NCBI RefSeq assembly: GCF_030409215.1
Contig: NZ_JAUFPL010000032.1
Coordinates: 395,668-459,667 of the forward strand
Direction of reading: 5' to 3'
Length of the DNA: 64,000 nt
Source of the DNA: Halomonas ramblicola
Lineage (GTDB): Bacteria > Pseudomonadota > Gammaproteobacteria > Pseudomonadales > Halomonadaceae
The notes beneath the pieces are model-generated. The model was given only the letters and a program-made list of their open reading frames with translations, ran no database searches and was not told the DNA's origin. The position numbers and the translations under genes are program-made. Positions 34,808 through 44,536 of the stretch are shown in pieces; within the stretch, counting starts at the first letter, position 1, and the number at the start of each line of letters is the position of its first letter.

Positions 34808-36508
34808 ATGCCTGAGCCCGACACCTCCCGCGACTCGCAACCGTTGCCCTGGGGCTGGCTCTACCGGCCCCTCAAGGCCCGACGCTTGGCGCTGGCCCGC
34901 CTGCTGGCCTTGAGCCTGGTGGCCACCCTGCTGGCGCTGCTGCCGCCGCTGCTCACCCAGCGACTGATCGATCACGGCCTGATGCGCGGCGACTTCGCCA
35001 CGGTGGTGACTTACGTCGCCGCCCTGGTGGCGGTGGGGCTCTCGGCCCTGGCCCTGCAGGGGCTGACCCGGCTGCAGCATGTGGCGCTCTCCGCCAAGCT
35101 GCTGCTGGCGCTGCGCCGCGCCCTGCTGCGTCACCTGCTGCGCCTGGCCCCGGCCCGCTGGCAGGCCCGGGGGCGGGGCGATCTGATGAGCCGCCTGGAC
35201 GGTGACCTGTCGATCCTCCAGGGCTTCGCCCTGGACGGCCTGCTCGGCGGGCTCTCCAACCTGCTGGGGCTGGTCGGGGCGCTGGCCATGATCGGCCTGT
35301 TCAGTCCGGCCCTGATGGCGCTGGTGGCGGTGCTGGTACCGATCCAGTGGCTCTGGCTGCGCGCCTGGCGCCCGGCCCTGACCCGCCGCCAGCAGGCGCT
35401 GCGCGAGCAGAGCGGCGATATCTCCGGCTTCTGGCAGGACACCCTGGCCTTTGGGCCCTGGTTCCAGGGCCAGGCCCTGGAGGCCGCGCGCCTCAACCGC
35501 CTGCAGGGACTTGGCCACGAGCAGCTGCGCCGCCTGCTGGCGGTGCGCTGGGTGGGCTTTCTCAGCGACATGGGGCCCCAACTGATCCTCGCCCTGGCCC
35601 GGGCCGGGGTGCTGCTGCTGGGCGGCTACCTGGTGATCCAGGGCCGGTTGCAACTCGGCGAGCTGGTGGCGTTGCTGGCCTATCTGGGCATGGTGATGGC
35701 GCCCATCGGTGGCCTGCTCGGCCTCTATGGTGGCTGGCAGCGGGCTCGAGTCAGCGCGGCGCGCCTGGCCGAGCTGTTCGACGAGCCCACCATGGGGGAT
35801 CCCTACCGGGGCGAGCGGCCCACGGGGCCCGGAAGGATTCACCTCGAGGGGCTGCAGTTCCGCCACCCCGGCCAGGCCGACTGGCTGCTGGAGGGCGTCG
35901 ATCTCGAGCTCCCGCCGGGTCACAAGGTGCTGATCGACGGCCCCACCGGGGCCGGTAAGAGCAGCCTGATCCGCTTGCTGCTCGGCCTGGAGGTCCCCGA
36001 GGCGGGCGAGATCCGCATCGACGGCGTACCGCTCGACGCGCTTGCCCGCCGCCACTGGCTCAAGCAAGTGGCCTGGGTAGAGCAACACCCCAGCCTGCTG
36101 CGCGGCGGTCTGGCCGAGACCCTGCGCGCCCTGGCCCCCGAGGCCGGCGATGCCGAGCTGATCGAGGCGCTGGCGCGGGTGGGGCTGGCGGAGTGGTTCG
36201 ACGCCTTGCCTCAGGGCCTGGCTTCCGAGCTGGGCGACCTGGGCGGCAAGGTCTCCGGTGGCCAGCGGGCGCGCCTGGCCCTGGCCCGGTTGCTGCTCAA
36301 GCGCCCCCGGCTGGTGCTGCTCGACGAGCCCACCGCCGCCCTGGATCCGGCGGCCGCCCGCGCCTTCGACGCCCTGCTCGACGAGGTGCTGGGCACCACC
36401 ACCCGGCTGATCATCAGCCACCAGGGCGGCCACTTCGGTCACCTGGATGCCCGCTATCGCCTTGAGCGAGGACGGCTGATCGCGGTGGAGGCGGAGCCAT
36501 GTCCCTGA
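34808..36508 (+). CDS. qhpF: ABC exporter for the gamma subunit
   Basis: 566 residues from ATG 34808; GGGGAG at about 34796-34801 gives good spacing for this start and none for the ATG at 34802. A six-helix ABC transmembrane domain (about 20-310) is fused to an ATPase domain with Walker A 'GPTGAGKSSL', the signature 'KVSGGQRARLALARLL' and Walker B 'RLVLLDEPTAALD'. In qhp loci this exporter moves the cross-linked QhpC to the periplasm. It overlaps qhpE by 10 bases. Confidence 0.9.
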   Translation: MPEPDTSRDSQPLPWGWLYRPLKARRLALARLLALSLVATLLALLPPLLTQRLIDHGLMRGDFATVVTYVAALVAVGLSALALQGLTRLQHVALSAKLLLALRRALLRHLLRLAPARWQARGRGDLMSRLDGDLSILQGFALDGLLGGLSNLLGLVGALAMIGLFSPALMALVAVLVPIQWLWLRAWRPALTRRQQALREQSGDISGFWQDTLAFGPWFQGQALEAARLNRLQGLGHEQLRRLLAVRWVGFLSDMGPQLILALARAGVLLLGGYLVIQGRLQLGELVALLAYLGMVMAPIGGLLGLYGGWQRARVSAARLAELFDEPTMGDPYRGERPTGPGRIHLEGLQFRHPGQADWLLEGVDLELPPGHKVLIDGPTGAGKSSLIRLLLGLEVPEAGEIRIDGVPLDALARRHWLKQVAWVEQHPSLLRGGLAETLRALAPEAGDAELIEALARVGLAEWFDALPQGLASELGDLGGKVSGGQRARLALARLLLKRPRLVLLDEPTAALDPAAARAFDALLDEVLGTTTRLIISHQGGHFGHLDARYRLERGRLIAVEAEPCP

Positions 36509-37257
36509 CCAGCATGCCCTTAGCCAAGCGCTCTCTATCCCTGGGAATGATCGATAGCGGCGCGCCTCCGGACACGGCCCTGGCGCGCTTCCACTCACCC
36601 GGCGGTGCCGACACCGAGGACCGCCTGGGCCATGGGCGGGCCATCCTCGCCACCCTAGGCCTCTACCTACCCTGGCCGCGGCTGGAGATCGCCCTCTACA
36701 AGCTCTTCGAGGATCGCTTGACCGCCGATGCCGCTGCCCTGGCGGCGGCCTTCGAGTGGCACGCCGCGGCACCCCCGGCCTGGCTGCTGTGCAGCCTGGG
36801 CCTGCCGCGTGCCGACGTGCGCCTGCAGGCGGCAGCGGAACGGCTGCAGGCCGCCGGCACTCGGATCGTCGCCGCCAGCCCGCGCTTCGGGGCGCCGGTC
36901 TATCCGGCGGCCTGGCCCGGGGTGTTGGCAGTCAGCGGTGCTGCCGGCCTGCCCCCGGGACCACCCCGGCCAGGCCGCGACGAGCGCTGGTACGCCTGTG
37001 TCTGGGCGGCGAGGGAAGCGAGCATGGAGAGCCCTTGGCAGCCCTGGCAGATGGGGCCACCACCGGCGGGAGCGCCGCCGCCCCTGGGCGGGGCCAGCTT
37101 CGCCGCGGCCCATGCCCTGGGCTACTGGCTGGCGCAGTCAGCCGGTGACTCGGCGGCGACGTTATCGGACTACAGCCTAGGTCAGGCCCCCCCAGCGGGG
37201 AGATCGATCGCCCAAGGAGAGCGGCGGCTATCACACCATCACGGAGCTCATCGCTGA
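36499..37257 (+). CDS. qhpE: subtilisin-like protease processing the gamma subunit
   Basis: 252 residues. The catalytic triad of the S8 family is visible: D19 ('GMIDSG'), H45 ('GHG') and S200 ('GGASFAAAHA'). It has no signal peptide, so it acts in the cytoplasm. QhpE removes the QhpC leader peptide. The domain is short for a subtilase but normal for QhpE. The last 35 residues are low in hydrophobics and end in 'SHHHGAHR'. Confidence 0.88.
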   Translation: MSLTSMPLAKRSLSLGMIDSGAPPDTALARFHSPGGADTEDRLGHGRAILATLGLYLPWPRLEIALYKLFEDRLTADAAALAAAFEWHAAAPPAWLLCSLGLPRADVRLQAAAERLQAAGTRIVAASPRFGAPVYPAAWPGVLAVSGAAGLPPGPPRPGRDERWYACVWAAREASMESPWQPWQMGPPPAGAPPPLGGASFAAAHALGYWLAQSAGDSAATLSDYSLGQAPPAGRSIAQGERRLSHHHGAHR

Positions 37258-38039
37258 TGCACAACCGACTCCTGCACAAGGTGGCTCTGGTACTGGACGC
37301 GGTCGTCGAGCACAGGGCCCTGGGCCTGGAAGAGCTGCACCTCCTGCTCGATCTACCCAAGCCAACGCTGATGCGTCTCCTCGGCGACCTCGAGGAACTG
37401 GGCTGGCTCTATCGTCGCCTGGGCGACAGACGCTATGTGCCACTGGCCGACATCGGCGGTCCCGCCGATCCGGGCAATCGACTCGCCAAGGTCACGGGCC
37501 CCTTCCTGAACGAATTGTTTGACATGACCGGGATGGCCTCGGACCTGGTCGTTGCGACGCCATTCGGGCCCAGCATCCTTGAGAGTAACTACTCGCGACT
37601 TGGCATCCGTACCGGTCAGGATCGCATCATCGGGGCTCGTCCCTGCCCGCTGGGAGCCGCCTCGGGACGCGCGCTGGCGGCCGGCATCGGGCTTGATGCC
37701 ATAGAAGCCTGGGATGGCGAGCCCGACGACCACCAGTTGCATGGACTGGACAGGGAGCGCCGCGACGGGCACTTCCGGCGCCGGCCCGGCAATTGGGAAT
37801 ATCACTTCCGCCGGCCTTTCGACGTCGATGCCATCGCCATCACCCTGCCCATTGGCCACCAGACCTGCGTGGCCGTGAACCTCTACTGGGATGCTCGGCG
37901 CCTGCCATTCAGAGCGGTGGAGACCATTCACCTGCCCCGGCTGAAGACGGTCGGACGACGGCTGGCATCAGCACTCGAGGGGCATATCACGACCCTGGAG
38001 ACCCTGTCGACCGGCGACATCCGAAGGCCCGGAGCATAA
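37257..38039 (+). CDS. IclR family transcriptional regulator
   Basis: 260 residues; ATG shares one base with the qhpE stop. An N-terminal winged helix ('GLEELHLLLDLPKPTLMRLLGDLEELGWLYRR') is followed by an IclR effector domain ('SILESNYSRLGIRTGQDRIIGARPCPLGAASGRALAAG'). Regulators of the qhp operon described elsewhere are AraC-type, so this one may control something else: the convergent amidase has a perfect-looking 17-bp palindrome upstream (39809-39825). Translational coupling with qhpE ties its level to the amine operon. Confidence 0.88.
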   Translation: MHNRLLHKVALVLDAVVEHRALGLEELHLLLDLPKPTLMRLLGDLEELGWLYRRLGDRRYVPLADIGGPADPGNRLAKVTGPFLNELFDMTGMASDLVVATPFGPSILESNYSRLGIRTGQDRIIGARPCPLGAASGRALAAGIGLDAIEAWDGEPDDHQLHGLDRERRDGHFRRRPGNWEYHFRRPFDVDAIAITLPIGHQTCVAVNLYWDARRLPFRAVETIHLPRLKTVGRRLASALEGHITTLETLSTGDIRRPGA

Positions 38040-38065
38040 CCTGTTGACGACTGCCCGTCGTTACT

Positions 38066-38089
38066 CCGCCTGCCTGCACGGGGAGGCGG
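38066..38089. terminator. weak hairpin between convergent iclR and amidase genes
   Basis: CCGCCT (38066-38071) pairs with AGGCGG (38084-38089). The stem is short and there is no T-run; listed because the two genes converge here. Confidence 0.25.
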
Positions 38090-38109
38090 CGTGACGGGGC
38101 AACTTGCCA

Positions 38110-39681
38110 TCAAGCGCTGCCACCACTCCTCAGATCGGGGCGCTGTTGCGTTAACCGCGAGGCCTGCTCGTAGGCGTGGGCGATCTTCAGCACCTTGAGG
38201 TCGTCGCGCATGCGGCCGATCAGCTGGATGCCCATGGGGCGGCCCCGCTCATCGAAACCGGCTGGCACATTGATCACCGGACAACCGGAAAGGGTGCCGG
38301 GGGTCACGATCTGCATCCAGCGGTGGTAGGTATCCATGGCGCGACCCGCGATCTCCTGCGGCCAGTGGATGTCGGAATCGAAGGGGAAGACCTGGGCAGT
38401 GGGCAGGGCGACGACGTCATGGGTGTCGAAGAGCGCATCGAGCGTCGTATACCACTGGGTGCGGGCGGCCGAGGCACGAAAGACGTCCAGCCCCGTCAGG
38501 CGCAGACCACCCTCGATCTCCCAGATGGCCTCGGGTTTCATGCGCGCCCGTTTCGCCTCATCGGCATACAACTCATCGGCAATGCCCGCGATATGGAAGT
38601 GGCGCAGGGTCAGCCAGGTCTCCCATAGCTGCTCCATGGGATAGTCCAGGCCAACCTCTTCGACCCGCGCCCCCAGCTCCTCGAAGTGGCCGATGGCCTG
38701 GCGACAGACATCCAGCACACCGGGCTCGGTGGGCAGGTAGCCATCGAAGTCGCCCAACCAAGCGACCCGGAGGCCGGCGGTGTCCATATCGAGGCCGCCG
38801 GCGTAGCGCGCATTGTCCGTCTCGAGTGATAGCGGCACTCGGGAATCGAAGCCGGCCATGGTGGCCAGCAAGCGCGCCGTGTCCGCGACCGTACGGCCCA
38901 TGGGACCTTCATAACCGAGCTGCTGATAGAACATCTCCCGGGACGGGCCGTGAGGCACGCGACCCTGGCTCGGCCGGAAGCCGATGACGTTGTTGTAGGC
39001 CGCCGGATTGCGCAACGACCCCATCATGTCGCTGCCGTCCGCCACCGGCAGCATGTGGGTGGCCAGCCCCACCGCGGCCCCGCCGCTGCTGCCGCCGGCG
39101 CACAGGGCCGGGTCAAAGGCATTGCGGGTGGTACCGTAGACGGGATTGTAGGTCTGCGAGCCCAGGCCAAACTCCGGGGTGTTGGTCTTGCCGATCAGGA
39201 TGGCGCCGGCGGCCCGCAAGCGCTCGACGAAGACGGCATCCTGTTCCGGCACCCACTCCTCGAACAGCGGGGAGCCCAGGGTCGTGGTGATGCCCCGCGT
39301 CGGCGCCAGGTCCTTCACCGCATGGGGGAAACCGTGCATCCAGCCGCGGTAGTGCCCCCGCGCCAGGTCGTCGTCGGCCGCCCGGGCTTCGTCCATCAGC
39401 GCCTCGCGGGCGCGCAGGGCGACGATGGCGTTGTAGGTCGGGTTATAACGGTCGATCTGGTCCAGGTAGGCCGCCATGACCTCGCGACAGCTGACGCTGC
39501 CCTGGCGAATGGCGGCGGAGAGATCGACGGCAGACAGCGCGACGAGCTCTGCGTCGGAGCCGGGTTGCACCGTGGCGGCACGGGCACCGCCGATGCCACT
39601 CAGGCCAGTGGCGGCGAGCATGCCGGCCCCGGCGGAGAGCTTGAGGAAGTTACGACGATCCAGCGAATACGGCGTTGTCAT
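38110..39681 (-). CDS. amidase-signature hydrolase with Tat signal
   Basis: 523 residues. The N-terminus has a twin-arginine signal ('DRRNFLKLSAGAGMLAATGLSG', cleavage near 'ARA'), so the enzyme is exported folded. The amidase signature is intact: catalytic Lys in 'FPHAVKDLAPTRG' and the Ser-cis-Ser pair in 'CAGGSSGGAAVGLATH', with 'DGSDMMGSLRNPAAYNN' following. Substrate unknown; a periplasmic amidase beside a periplasmic amine dehydrogenase could release primary amines from amides. The 258 bp before it hold the IclR-type palindrome at 39809. Confidence 0.9.
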   Translation of the reverse strand: MTTPYSLDRRNFLKLSAGAGMLAATGLSGIGGARAATVQPGSDAELVALSAVDLSAAIRQGSVSCREVMAAYLDQIDRYNPTYNAIVALRAREALMDEARAADDDLARGHYRGWMHGFPHAVKDLAPTRGITTTLGSPLFEEWVPEQDAVFVERLRAAGAILIGKTNTPEFGLGSQTYNPVYGTTRNAFDPALCAGGSSGGAAVGLATHMLPVADGSDMMGSLRNPAAYNNVIGFRPSQGRVPHGPSREMFYQQLGYEGPMGRTVADTARLLATMAGFDSRVPLSLETDNARYAGGLDMDTAGLRVAWLGDFDGYLPTEPGVLDVCRQAIGHFEELGARVEEVGLDYPMEQLWETWLTLRHFHIAGIADELYADEAKRARMKPEAIWEIEGGLRLTGLDVFRASAARTQWYTTLDALFDTHDVVALPTAQVFPFDSDIHWPQEIAGRAMDTYHRWMQIVTPGTLSGCPVINVPAGFDERGRPMGIQLIGRMRDDLKVLKIAHAYEQASRLTQQRPDLRSGGSA

Positions 39682-39808
39682 GATGATGGCCTCGCATTAT
39701 CAGGCAGCCTTGTTGTTGGCATAACGGCGGGAAGGTCATCGACACCTCCTTCAGCCGCCATGGATAAACGAGACTAGCGAGGTAACGAAAAGGGGGTAAG
39801 CTAAACTG

Positions 39809-39825
39809 GTTTCACATTGTGGAAC
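39809..39825. promoter_or_regulatory. palindromic operator upstream of the amidase, IclR-type candidate
   Basis: GTTTCACATTGTGGAAC is a 17-bp palindrome with a single T/G-type asymmetry, about 130 bp before the amidase ATG. IclR-family sites are often palindromes of this size, and an IclR gene lies at 37257. Confidence 0.5.
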
Positions 39826-39939
39826 AAGACGCTGATGGAAACGGCAAGAAGGCGTGCAACGCCCGGAGAAGACCTGGGCGAGTTGTCGTGACTGTCAGGC
39901 GAAATAGCTTCGTTAGGGCGTTGCTGCCTTGGCCTTGGG

Positions 39940-41286
39940 CTACTTGCCCGCAGAACCGGCCATCGACTGGACGACGACGTCAGCGGACGACAAGTTGGGC
40001 AGCGCCGGCCAGCCGGGGTGCTCGGCCCACCAGCGGATTACCGCCGGGGCCGCGGGGCCGGCGGCGATCAATAGCGCCTTCGCTTCCTCGCGGTCGCCGG
40101 TCTGCATGGCCCGGACCAGCGGCGCCAGGAGCACGCCAGCCACCGCCTGGATGCCCAGGGGCTGATCGGGAGTCACGACCAGCTCCCGCTCAACCAGGCA
40201 CGTGCCGACGATGGCCGGGCCGCGACTCACCCGCACCCGGGCCCAGGGCTCCGGTTGGTGCAGCGGCTGGTGATCGGGCCAGTGGCAGCGTGCCGCCCAG
40301 TAAGGGGCTGGAGCATCGGTCATCGACTCGTGATAGGCGGCCTGGCGATAGAAGTCGCGGCCGGCCCGGGCGAAGCGCCAGTACTGGGCATCCTGGCGCC
40401 GCTGATGGAAGCGTTCCAGGGGCGCGATGGGCTGCCCCTCGAGCAGGCTATTGAGCACCGGCGCCAGGCCATGGGCCGAGGAGAGGGCATTGAAGATGCC
40501 CTGGCCGGAGAGCGGATCGATGGCCATGGCGGCGTCCCCCAGGCGCCACAGGCGTCCCTCCCGCACCCGGGTGCGCCCCAGCATGCTGGGGCGCCGATAG
40601 TGGTGCTGGATGGGGGCATCGCCCCAGAGCGGGGCCAGCTCGGGCTGGGCGGCCAGCCAGGCGCCGGGATCCCGGCGTGCTCGGCGCAGCGTCGCCTCCG
40701 GCAGCGCCAACTGCAGGTACTGCTGGCCCTCGAGCCGCGACCACCAGGCCCAGCCGCCGCCGGGCAGCGACAGGGCGGCGCTGGCCGGTGTCGCGTCCGC
40801 GGCCTCGCCGCGCAGGATCCAGGCCGGGGTCGACCAGGGCGCGGCGTCGCGGAAGTGACGCCGTGCCGCCGCCCGGCCCCGCGCCTCCACGCCCCAGGGG
40901 GCGGTCAAGACGCGGCCATCGGCCAGGGCCAGCCGCGCCTGGTCGCCGTTACTCTCGAGGCCGGTGATGCGTGCCTCGAGCACGGTCACGCCGGCCTCGC
41001 GAAGATCCGCCAGCAGGGCGGCATCGAAGGCCGGACGCGGCAGCAACCACTCGGCGTTGGGCGCCCGCGCCTTGCCACCCCAGGTGACCCGGCGTGGCAA
41101 TGGCCCCACCGCACAGGCGGCGGCCCGGGCCAGCCCCAGGCCCTGCAAGGCCTGGAGGCTGCGCCGGCTGATGCCCTCGATGGCGCGGTAGTCGCGGCGC
41201 CGGCCGATCAGGGTGACCTGGTGACCGACCCGGGTGAGCAGCATGGCTAGGGCCGCGCCGGCGGGGCCGCCCCCGGCGATCAGCAC
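39940..41286 (-). CDS. qhpG: flavin-dependent tryptophan dihydroxylase for CTQ formation
   Basis: 448 residues if the GTG at 41286 is used; the frame extends a few codons upstream without an ATG, so the start is not certain. FAD-binding motif 'IAGGGPAGAALAMLL' at the extreme N-terminus and 'RLWRLGDAAMAIDPLSGQGIFNAL' (GD motif) mark it as a group A flavoprotein monooxygenase. Its relatives in qhp loci (QhpG) dihydroxylate the gamma-subunit tryptophan. It sits 4 kb away from qhpE on the other strand, separated by the iclR-amidase pair, completing the set A-B-C-D-E-F-G. The upstream neighbour has been lost to an insertion. Confidence 0.85.
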   Translation of the reverse strand: MLIAGGGPAGAALAMLLTRVGHQVTLIGRRRDYRAIEGISRRSLQALQGLGLARAAACAVGPLPRRVTWGGKARAPNAEWLLPRPAFDAALLADLREAGVTVLEARITGLESNGDQARLALADGRVLTAPWGVEARGRAAARRHFRDAAPWSTPAWILRGEAADATPASAALSLPGGGWAWWSRLEGQQYLQLALPEATLRRARRDPGAWLAAQPELAPLWGDAPIQHHYRRPSMLGRTRVREGRLWRLGDAAMAIDPLSGQGIFNALSSAHGLAPVLNSLLEGQPIAPLERFHQRRQDAQYWRFARAGRDFYRQAAYHESMTDAPAPYWAARCHWPDHQPLHQPEPWARVRVSRGPAIVGTCLVERELVVTPDQPLGIQAVAGVLLAPLVRAMQTGDREEAKALLIAAGPAAPAVIRWWAEHPGWPALPNLSSADVVVQSMAGSAGK

Positions 41287-41309
41287 CTCACCCGCTTCGC
41301 GCCTTGTGA

Positions 41310-41445
41310 TCAGAAAAACACCCCCACCAGCAGTTGGGCATAAAGGGACGTGTCGGCATCGCCCAGCTGGATGCCGCCCTGCGCCGCGCTCTTGTCGGGA
41401 GCGTACCAGCTCAGCAGTGGCGAGACATAGAGCCAGTCCGTCACC
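41310..41445 (-). pseudogene. C-terminal fragment of an outer-membrane beta-barrel protein
   Basis: Read leftwards, about 44 codons give 'VTDWLYVSPLLSWYAPDKSA' and end '...LYAQLLVGVFF' with a terminal Phe, the pattern of an outer-membrane barrel C-terminus. The stop at 41310-41312 is 24 bp before qhpG. To the right the frame breaks where IS1380-like sequence begins, so the 5' part was removed. Confidence 0.5.
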
Positions 41446-41451
41446 TAGTCA

Positions 41452-42060
41452 GTCAACTGCGCCCCTGGTACTGCAGCGCGCGATGGGCTGGATCGACCTC
41501 AGCGATACCGACACGTTGCGCCGTGACCCGCTCTGGCAATTGGCCTGCAGTGATGCCCTTGGGATGACACCATTGATGCAGGATCGGCCTTCTCAAGCCA
41601 CACGGTCGCGGCTGCTGACGTGCCTCAGCCGCAACGACAACATCGATGCCGTGTACGAAGGCCTGCTGCGACTGGTAGTCTGGCGCTTGACCTCCCTGAA
41701 GAATGGCGAACGTCCCGAGTAGCTGACCCTGGATCTCGCGAGATCCACGGCCACCAGGGTGGCTCGGCCTTTCACGGGCACGTCGGTGCATGCATCTACT
41801 CGCCGCTGGTCGCTTCGCTGGCCGAGACAGGCGACATGGTGGGCGGCCTGCTGCGCGAGGACAACGCCGGTCCGGCCGAGAATGCCGATACCTGGATCCC
41901 GCGTCTGATCAGGTGACTCCACGAGAGCACCGGAGCTCAGGTTCGAGTGCGCATCGACGCCGGCTTCACCGACAACGCGACGCTGTAGCCCCTGGAAAGA
42001 TCTCGACAATGGCCGGCTGCGCAGCCACATGGGCCTGCAGAAGCTGACCGAGTTGAGCTG
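41452..42060 (+). mobile_element. IS1380-family transposase relic (left copy)
   Basis: The plus strand encodes, in shifting frames, 'GWIDLSDTDTLRRDPLWQLACSDA', 'RSRLLTCLSRNDNIDAVYEGLLRL', 'WRLTSLKNGERPE', then after a stop 'GGSAFHGHVGACIYSPLVASLAETGDMVGGLLREDNAG' and 'RVRIDAGFTDNATL'. This is the IS1380 DDE transposase with its N-terminus missing, at least one frameshift and internal stops. A second, shorter copy in the same orientation lies at 49262-49613. From here to 42441 nothing else recognisable was found. Confidence 0.82.
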
Positions 42061-42441
42061 ACACCCCAGCGATACCGCGACAAAGCCAAGACCAGGGCGG
42101 CCACAACGGTAGCCAGCGATCAGGGCTACCCTGACGGCTGACATCAATTCCTTAAAGTTATAATAGAGCGAAAGAAAAGCTGTACTCTGGCATCGGCCAG
42201 CAGGTTCTCATACCACAGATGCTGCTGATGAGGGCCAAAGCTAGCAACTAGTGGATCCAAGACGCTCGATCAGCGCCCTCATGAATGAGGCGGGATTATC
42301 TGTGTCGGTGGCGTTCTGTAGAAGTAGATGGAGTAGAGGCCATCTCAACCAATGGACTCTCGATTGAATTCATGATAAGAAAAGCGGGTGGTACCTCGCA
42401 ACTCCAAAAATTGAACGAGATAGCGAAAGGGACAAACATGT
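42061..42441. other. non-coding stretch, no recognised feature
   Basis: Possibly the decayed 3' end of the IS1380 relic up to about 42130. Then AT-rich sequence leading to the LysR gene. No convincing frame or repeat seen. Confidence 0.4.
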
Positions 42442-43374
42442 ATGAACACTAGATTCTATGAGACCTTTATCTGGCTATCAAAACTGGGAAACTTTAGCAA
42501 AACAGCAGAAAAACTTCACGCTACGCAACCCACAATCACCTCACGTATTCAGGCGCTAGAGGATTCATTTGACGTTGAGCTCTATACCAGAGGAACTAAG
42601 CCTTTAAAATTAACACCCGAGGGCAAATTAGTACTCCAGTATGCCAAGAAGATTGTCGATTTGGAAGGAGAGCTTGAAAGCACACTCTCTGACAATGAGC
42701 TAAAAGACACACTAAAGGTCGGTGTTGTTGAGCTGGCGACAGTGACCTGGGTGCCTGACTTTATTCGCGAACTCCAGGATCGATATCCCAAAACAGTCCT
42801 GGAGTTTAAAGGTGGCCTTCAATCTGAAATTATGCAGAAGATAAGAAACGATGAACTTGATCTGGTATTTGTATTAGGACCACAAAGCGAACCCGAGCTC
42901 CATAATGAAAAAATTTGCACTTTTTCAATGTCCTGGGTCGCGTCCCCCGAGTTTTTTTCTGATCATGAAGAGATGGACATCAGTGAGATAAATGGCTTTC
43001 CAATTATTCTACCCCCCAGCAATGCATCCACCTATCCTTACCTTAAAGAGTATCTACTGGTCAACGGCATGGAAGACGCAATGTCAGACACTCAAATGGT
43101 AAAGTTAGACTGCGTGTTTTCTGGAGCCACCGGCTTATCCCTTGTGAAAAAAGGTATTGGCGTTATGCCATTGCCAACGGCAGCGGTTATTGAAGAGATT
43201 AAAGCGGGAGCCTTGGTAAAACTTCCGATAAGACAATCGCCACCGAATATTTACATGACCGCTTGTCTAAAGAAAAAGAACCAGAGCGTATTTTTGAATG
43301 ATATCGTTGCCATCGCTGAAAAATGTGCCAAAGATTACGCCGAATCAGTTTCAGAAGGAGCGGTCTGGGTGTGA
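42442..43374 (+). CDS. LysR family transcriptional regulator of the low-GC island
   Basis: 310 residues. The N-terminal HTH reads 'TFIWLSKLGNFSKTAEKLHATQPTITSRIQALEDSF' and the effector-binding domain follows with 'LKVGVVELATVTWVPDFI' and 'GLSLVKKGIGVMPLP'. Base composition is clearly lower in G+C than all flanking genes, with many A/T third positions, a sign of acquisition. No neighbour is divergent, and an IS30 relic separates it from the porin gene. It is a candidate controller of the duplicated promoter region at 44537 and 49632. Confidence 0.9.
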   Translation: MNTRFYETFIWLSKLGNFSKTAEKLHATQPTITSRIQALEDSFDVELYTRGTKPLKLTPEGKLVLQYAKKIVDLEGELESTLSDNELKDTLKVGVVELATVTWVPDFIRELQDRYPKTVLEFKGGLQSEIMQKIRNDELDLVFVLGPQSEPELHNEKICTFSMSWVASPEFFSDHEEMDISEINGFPIILPPSNASTYPYLKEYLLVNGMEDAMSDTQMVKLDCVFSGATGLSLVKKGIGVMPLPTAAVIEEIKAGALVKLPIRQSPPNIYMTACLKKKNQSVFLNDIVAIAEKCAKDYAESVSEGAVWV

Positions 43375-43699
43375 TAGAAATAGTCTTGATCTTGTCTGGC
43401 AATCTAGAAAGGCAAGGAGCTGGGGTGAGTTGAACGAGATTTCCGGACACTGCCCAGCTTCAAAAAGAGGCTGCATTATGTCTTAGGAAGCGCCGCATAA
43501 ATCCTGTCGCGGCTACCTAACCGGCACCGGCGGAATAGTACCTGACCTTCCTGCCGCCGCCTGACAGAGCTACCCGATGAAGCAGACCCCGTTGTCCAGG
43601 CTGAGTACCAGAATGAGCCCGGCTTATTCATGGGGCCAGCCTGAAAACCTGAATTCAAGTAATAAGCGCAACACCCGTGGTATCCAAGGCTCCTGAGTA
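43375..43699. other. non-coding stretch between lysR and IS30 relic
   Basis: No gene supported. G+C content rises from about 43500, indicating a junction between island and IS-derived sequence. Confidence 0.4.
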
Positions 43700-44426
43700 T
43701 TCCCCCATGAACACCTATGCCGGTGTCCAGTAGTCGAGTCGCTTCCTGGGGCGGTCATTCTGCTTCCACACCACCTAGCGCAATTCGGCATCGGTGTCCT
43801 GTCGGAAGTCCGTTCCCTTGGGGAAGTACTGCCAATAGGTACCCGCTGCGGCGCTCTACCAGCGCGACAAATCCCAATTGCTTGTGCCCCTCGAGCCCGG
43901 TGTCACCCTCTCAGTGGCCGATGAAGCGCCGATCATCGGCCTCAGTCGGGCGGTGTTCGATGCCTACCCGGTTGGGGATATTGCCAAGCCCTGCGCTCTT
44001 GGCCTGGGCTAGGTGCTCGCTGCGCCATTTGGGTCGACGGAGATGCAGCCAGAGACCACTACCCTGTGCCGTGTCATCCCAGATTCAGGGGTAGATCCAC
44101 TGATGACTGATGCCTACGCCAGCAAAGGGCGCCATGAACCCGCTGAATTCCTGGGGACTCCACTTCTCACGCAGCCGACCAACAACGGCGGCGATCATGC
44201 TCGGCAAGCGCTGAGTCCACTTCCAGGCTGTACGGCGCCGATGATCACTGAGGGGCTGGGCCTACTCGGGATCGTAGCCGCCGGAGGTGGCGTTGCGGCG
44301 CAGCTCACGGCTGATCGTGCTGTGATGGAGACCCAGCCCCCTGCCGATCTAGCGCTGGCTCTTTCCCAAGTCATGGCGGGCGTGGATCTGGTATCGCTGG
44401 GTCTGTGTTAGCTGTCGGTATCCCAT
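43700..44426 (-). mobile_element. IS30-family transposase relic
   Basis: Read leftwards from ATG 44426 the translation gives 'MGYRQLTQTQRYQIHARHDLGKSQR', 'GLHHSTISRELRRN', then '...GHWEGDTGLEGHKQLGFVALVERRSGY' of the DDE domain. These are the HTH and catalytic hallmarks of IS30 transposases. Several in-frame stops (for example right after 'GKSQR') and frameshifts inactivate it. Confidence 0.82.
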
Positions 44427-44536
44427 GCTCTGCTTCACCCAGTTGTGGATGGACTGAGACGTAGGCTCGAATTCCTTGGCTAGGCATTGGGTCCCGGAGT
44501 GCAGTGGTCCATGGTACGAACCATTGTCCGAGATGG

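Noticed and set aside
43476..43658. Minus-strand frame of 60 codons next to the IS30 relic
   Set aside because: No recognisable motif, Ser/Arg-rich translation and no ribosome site; probably random frame in decayed DNA.
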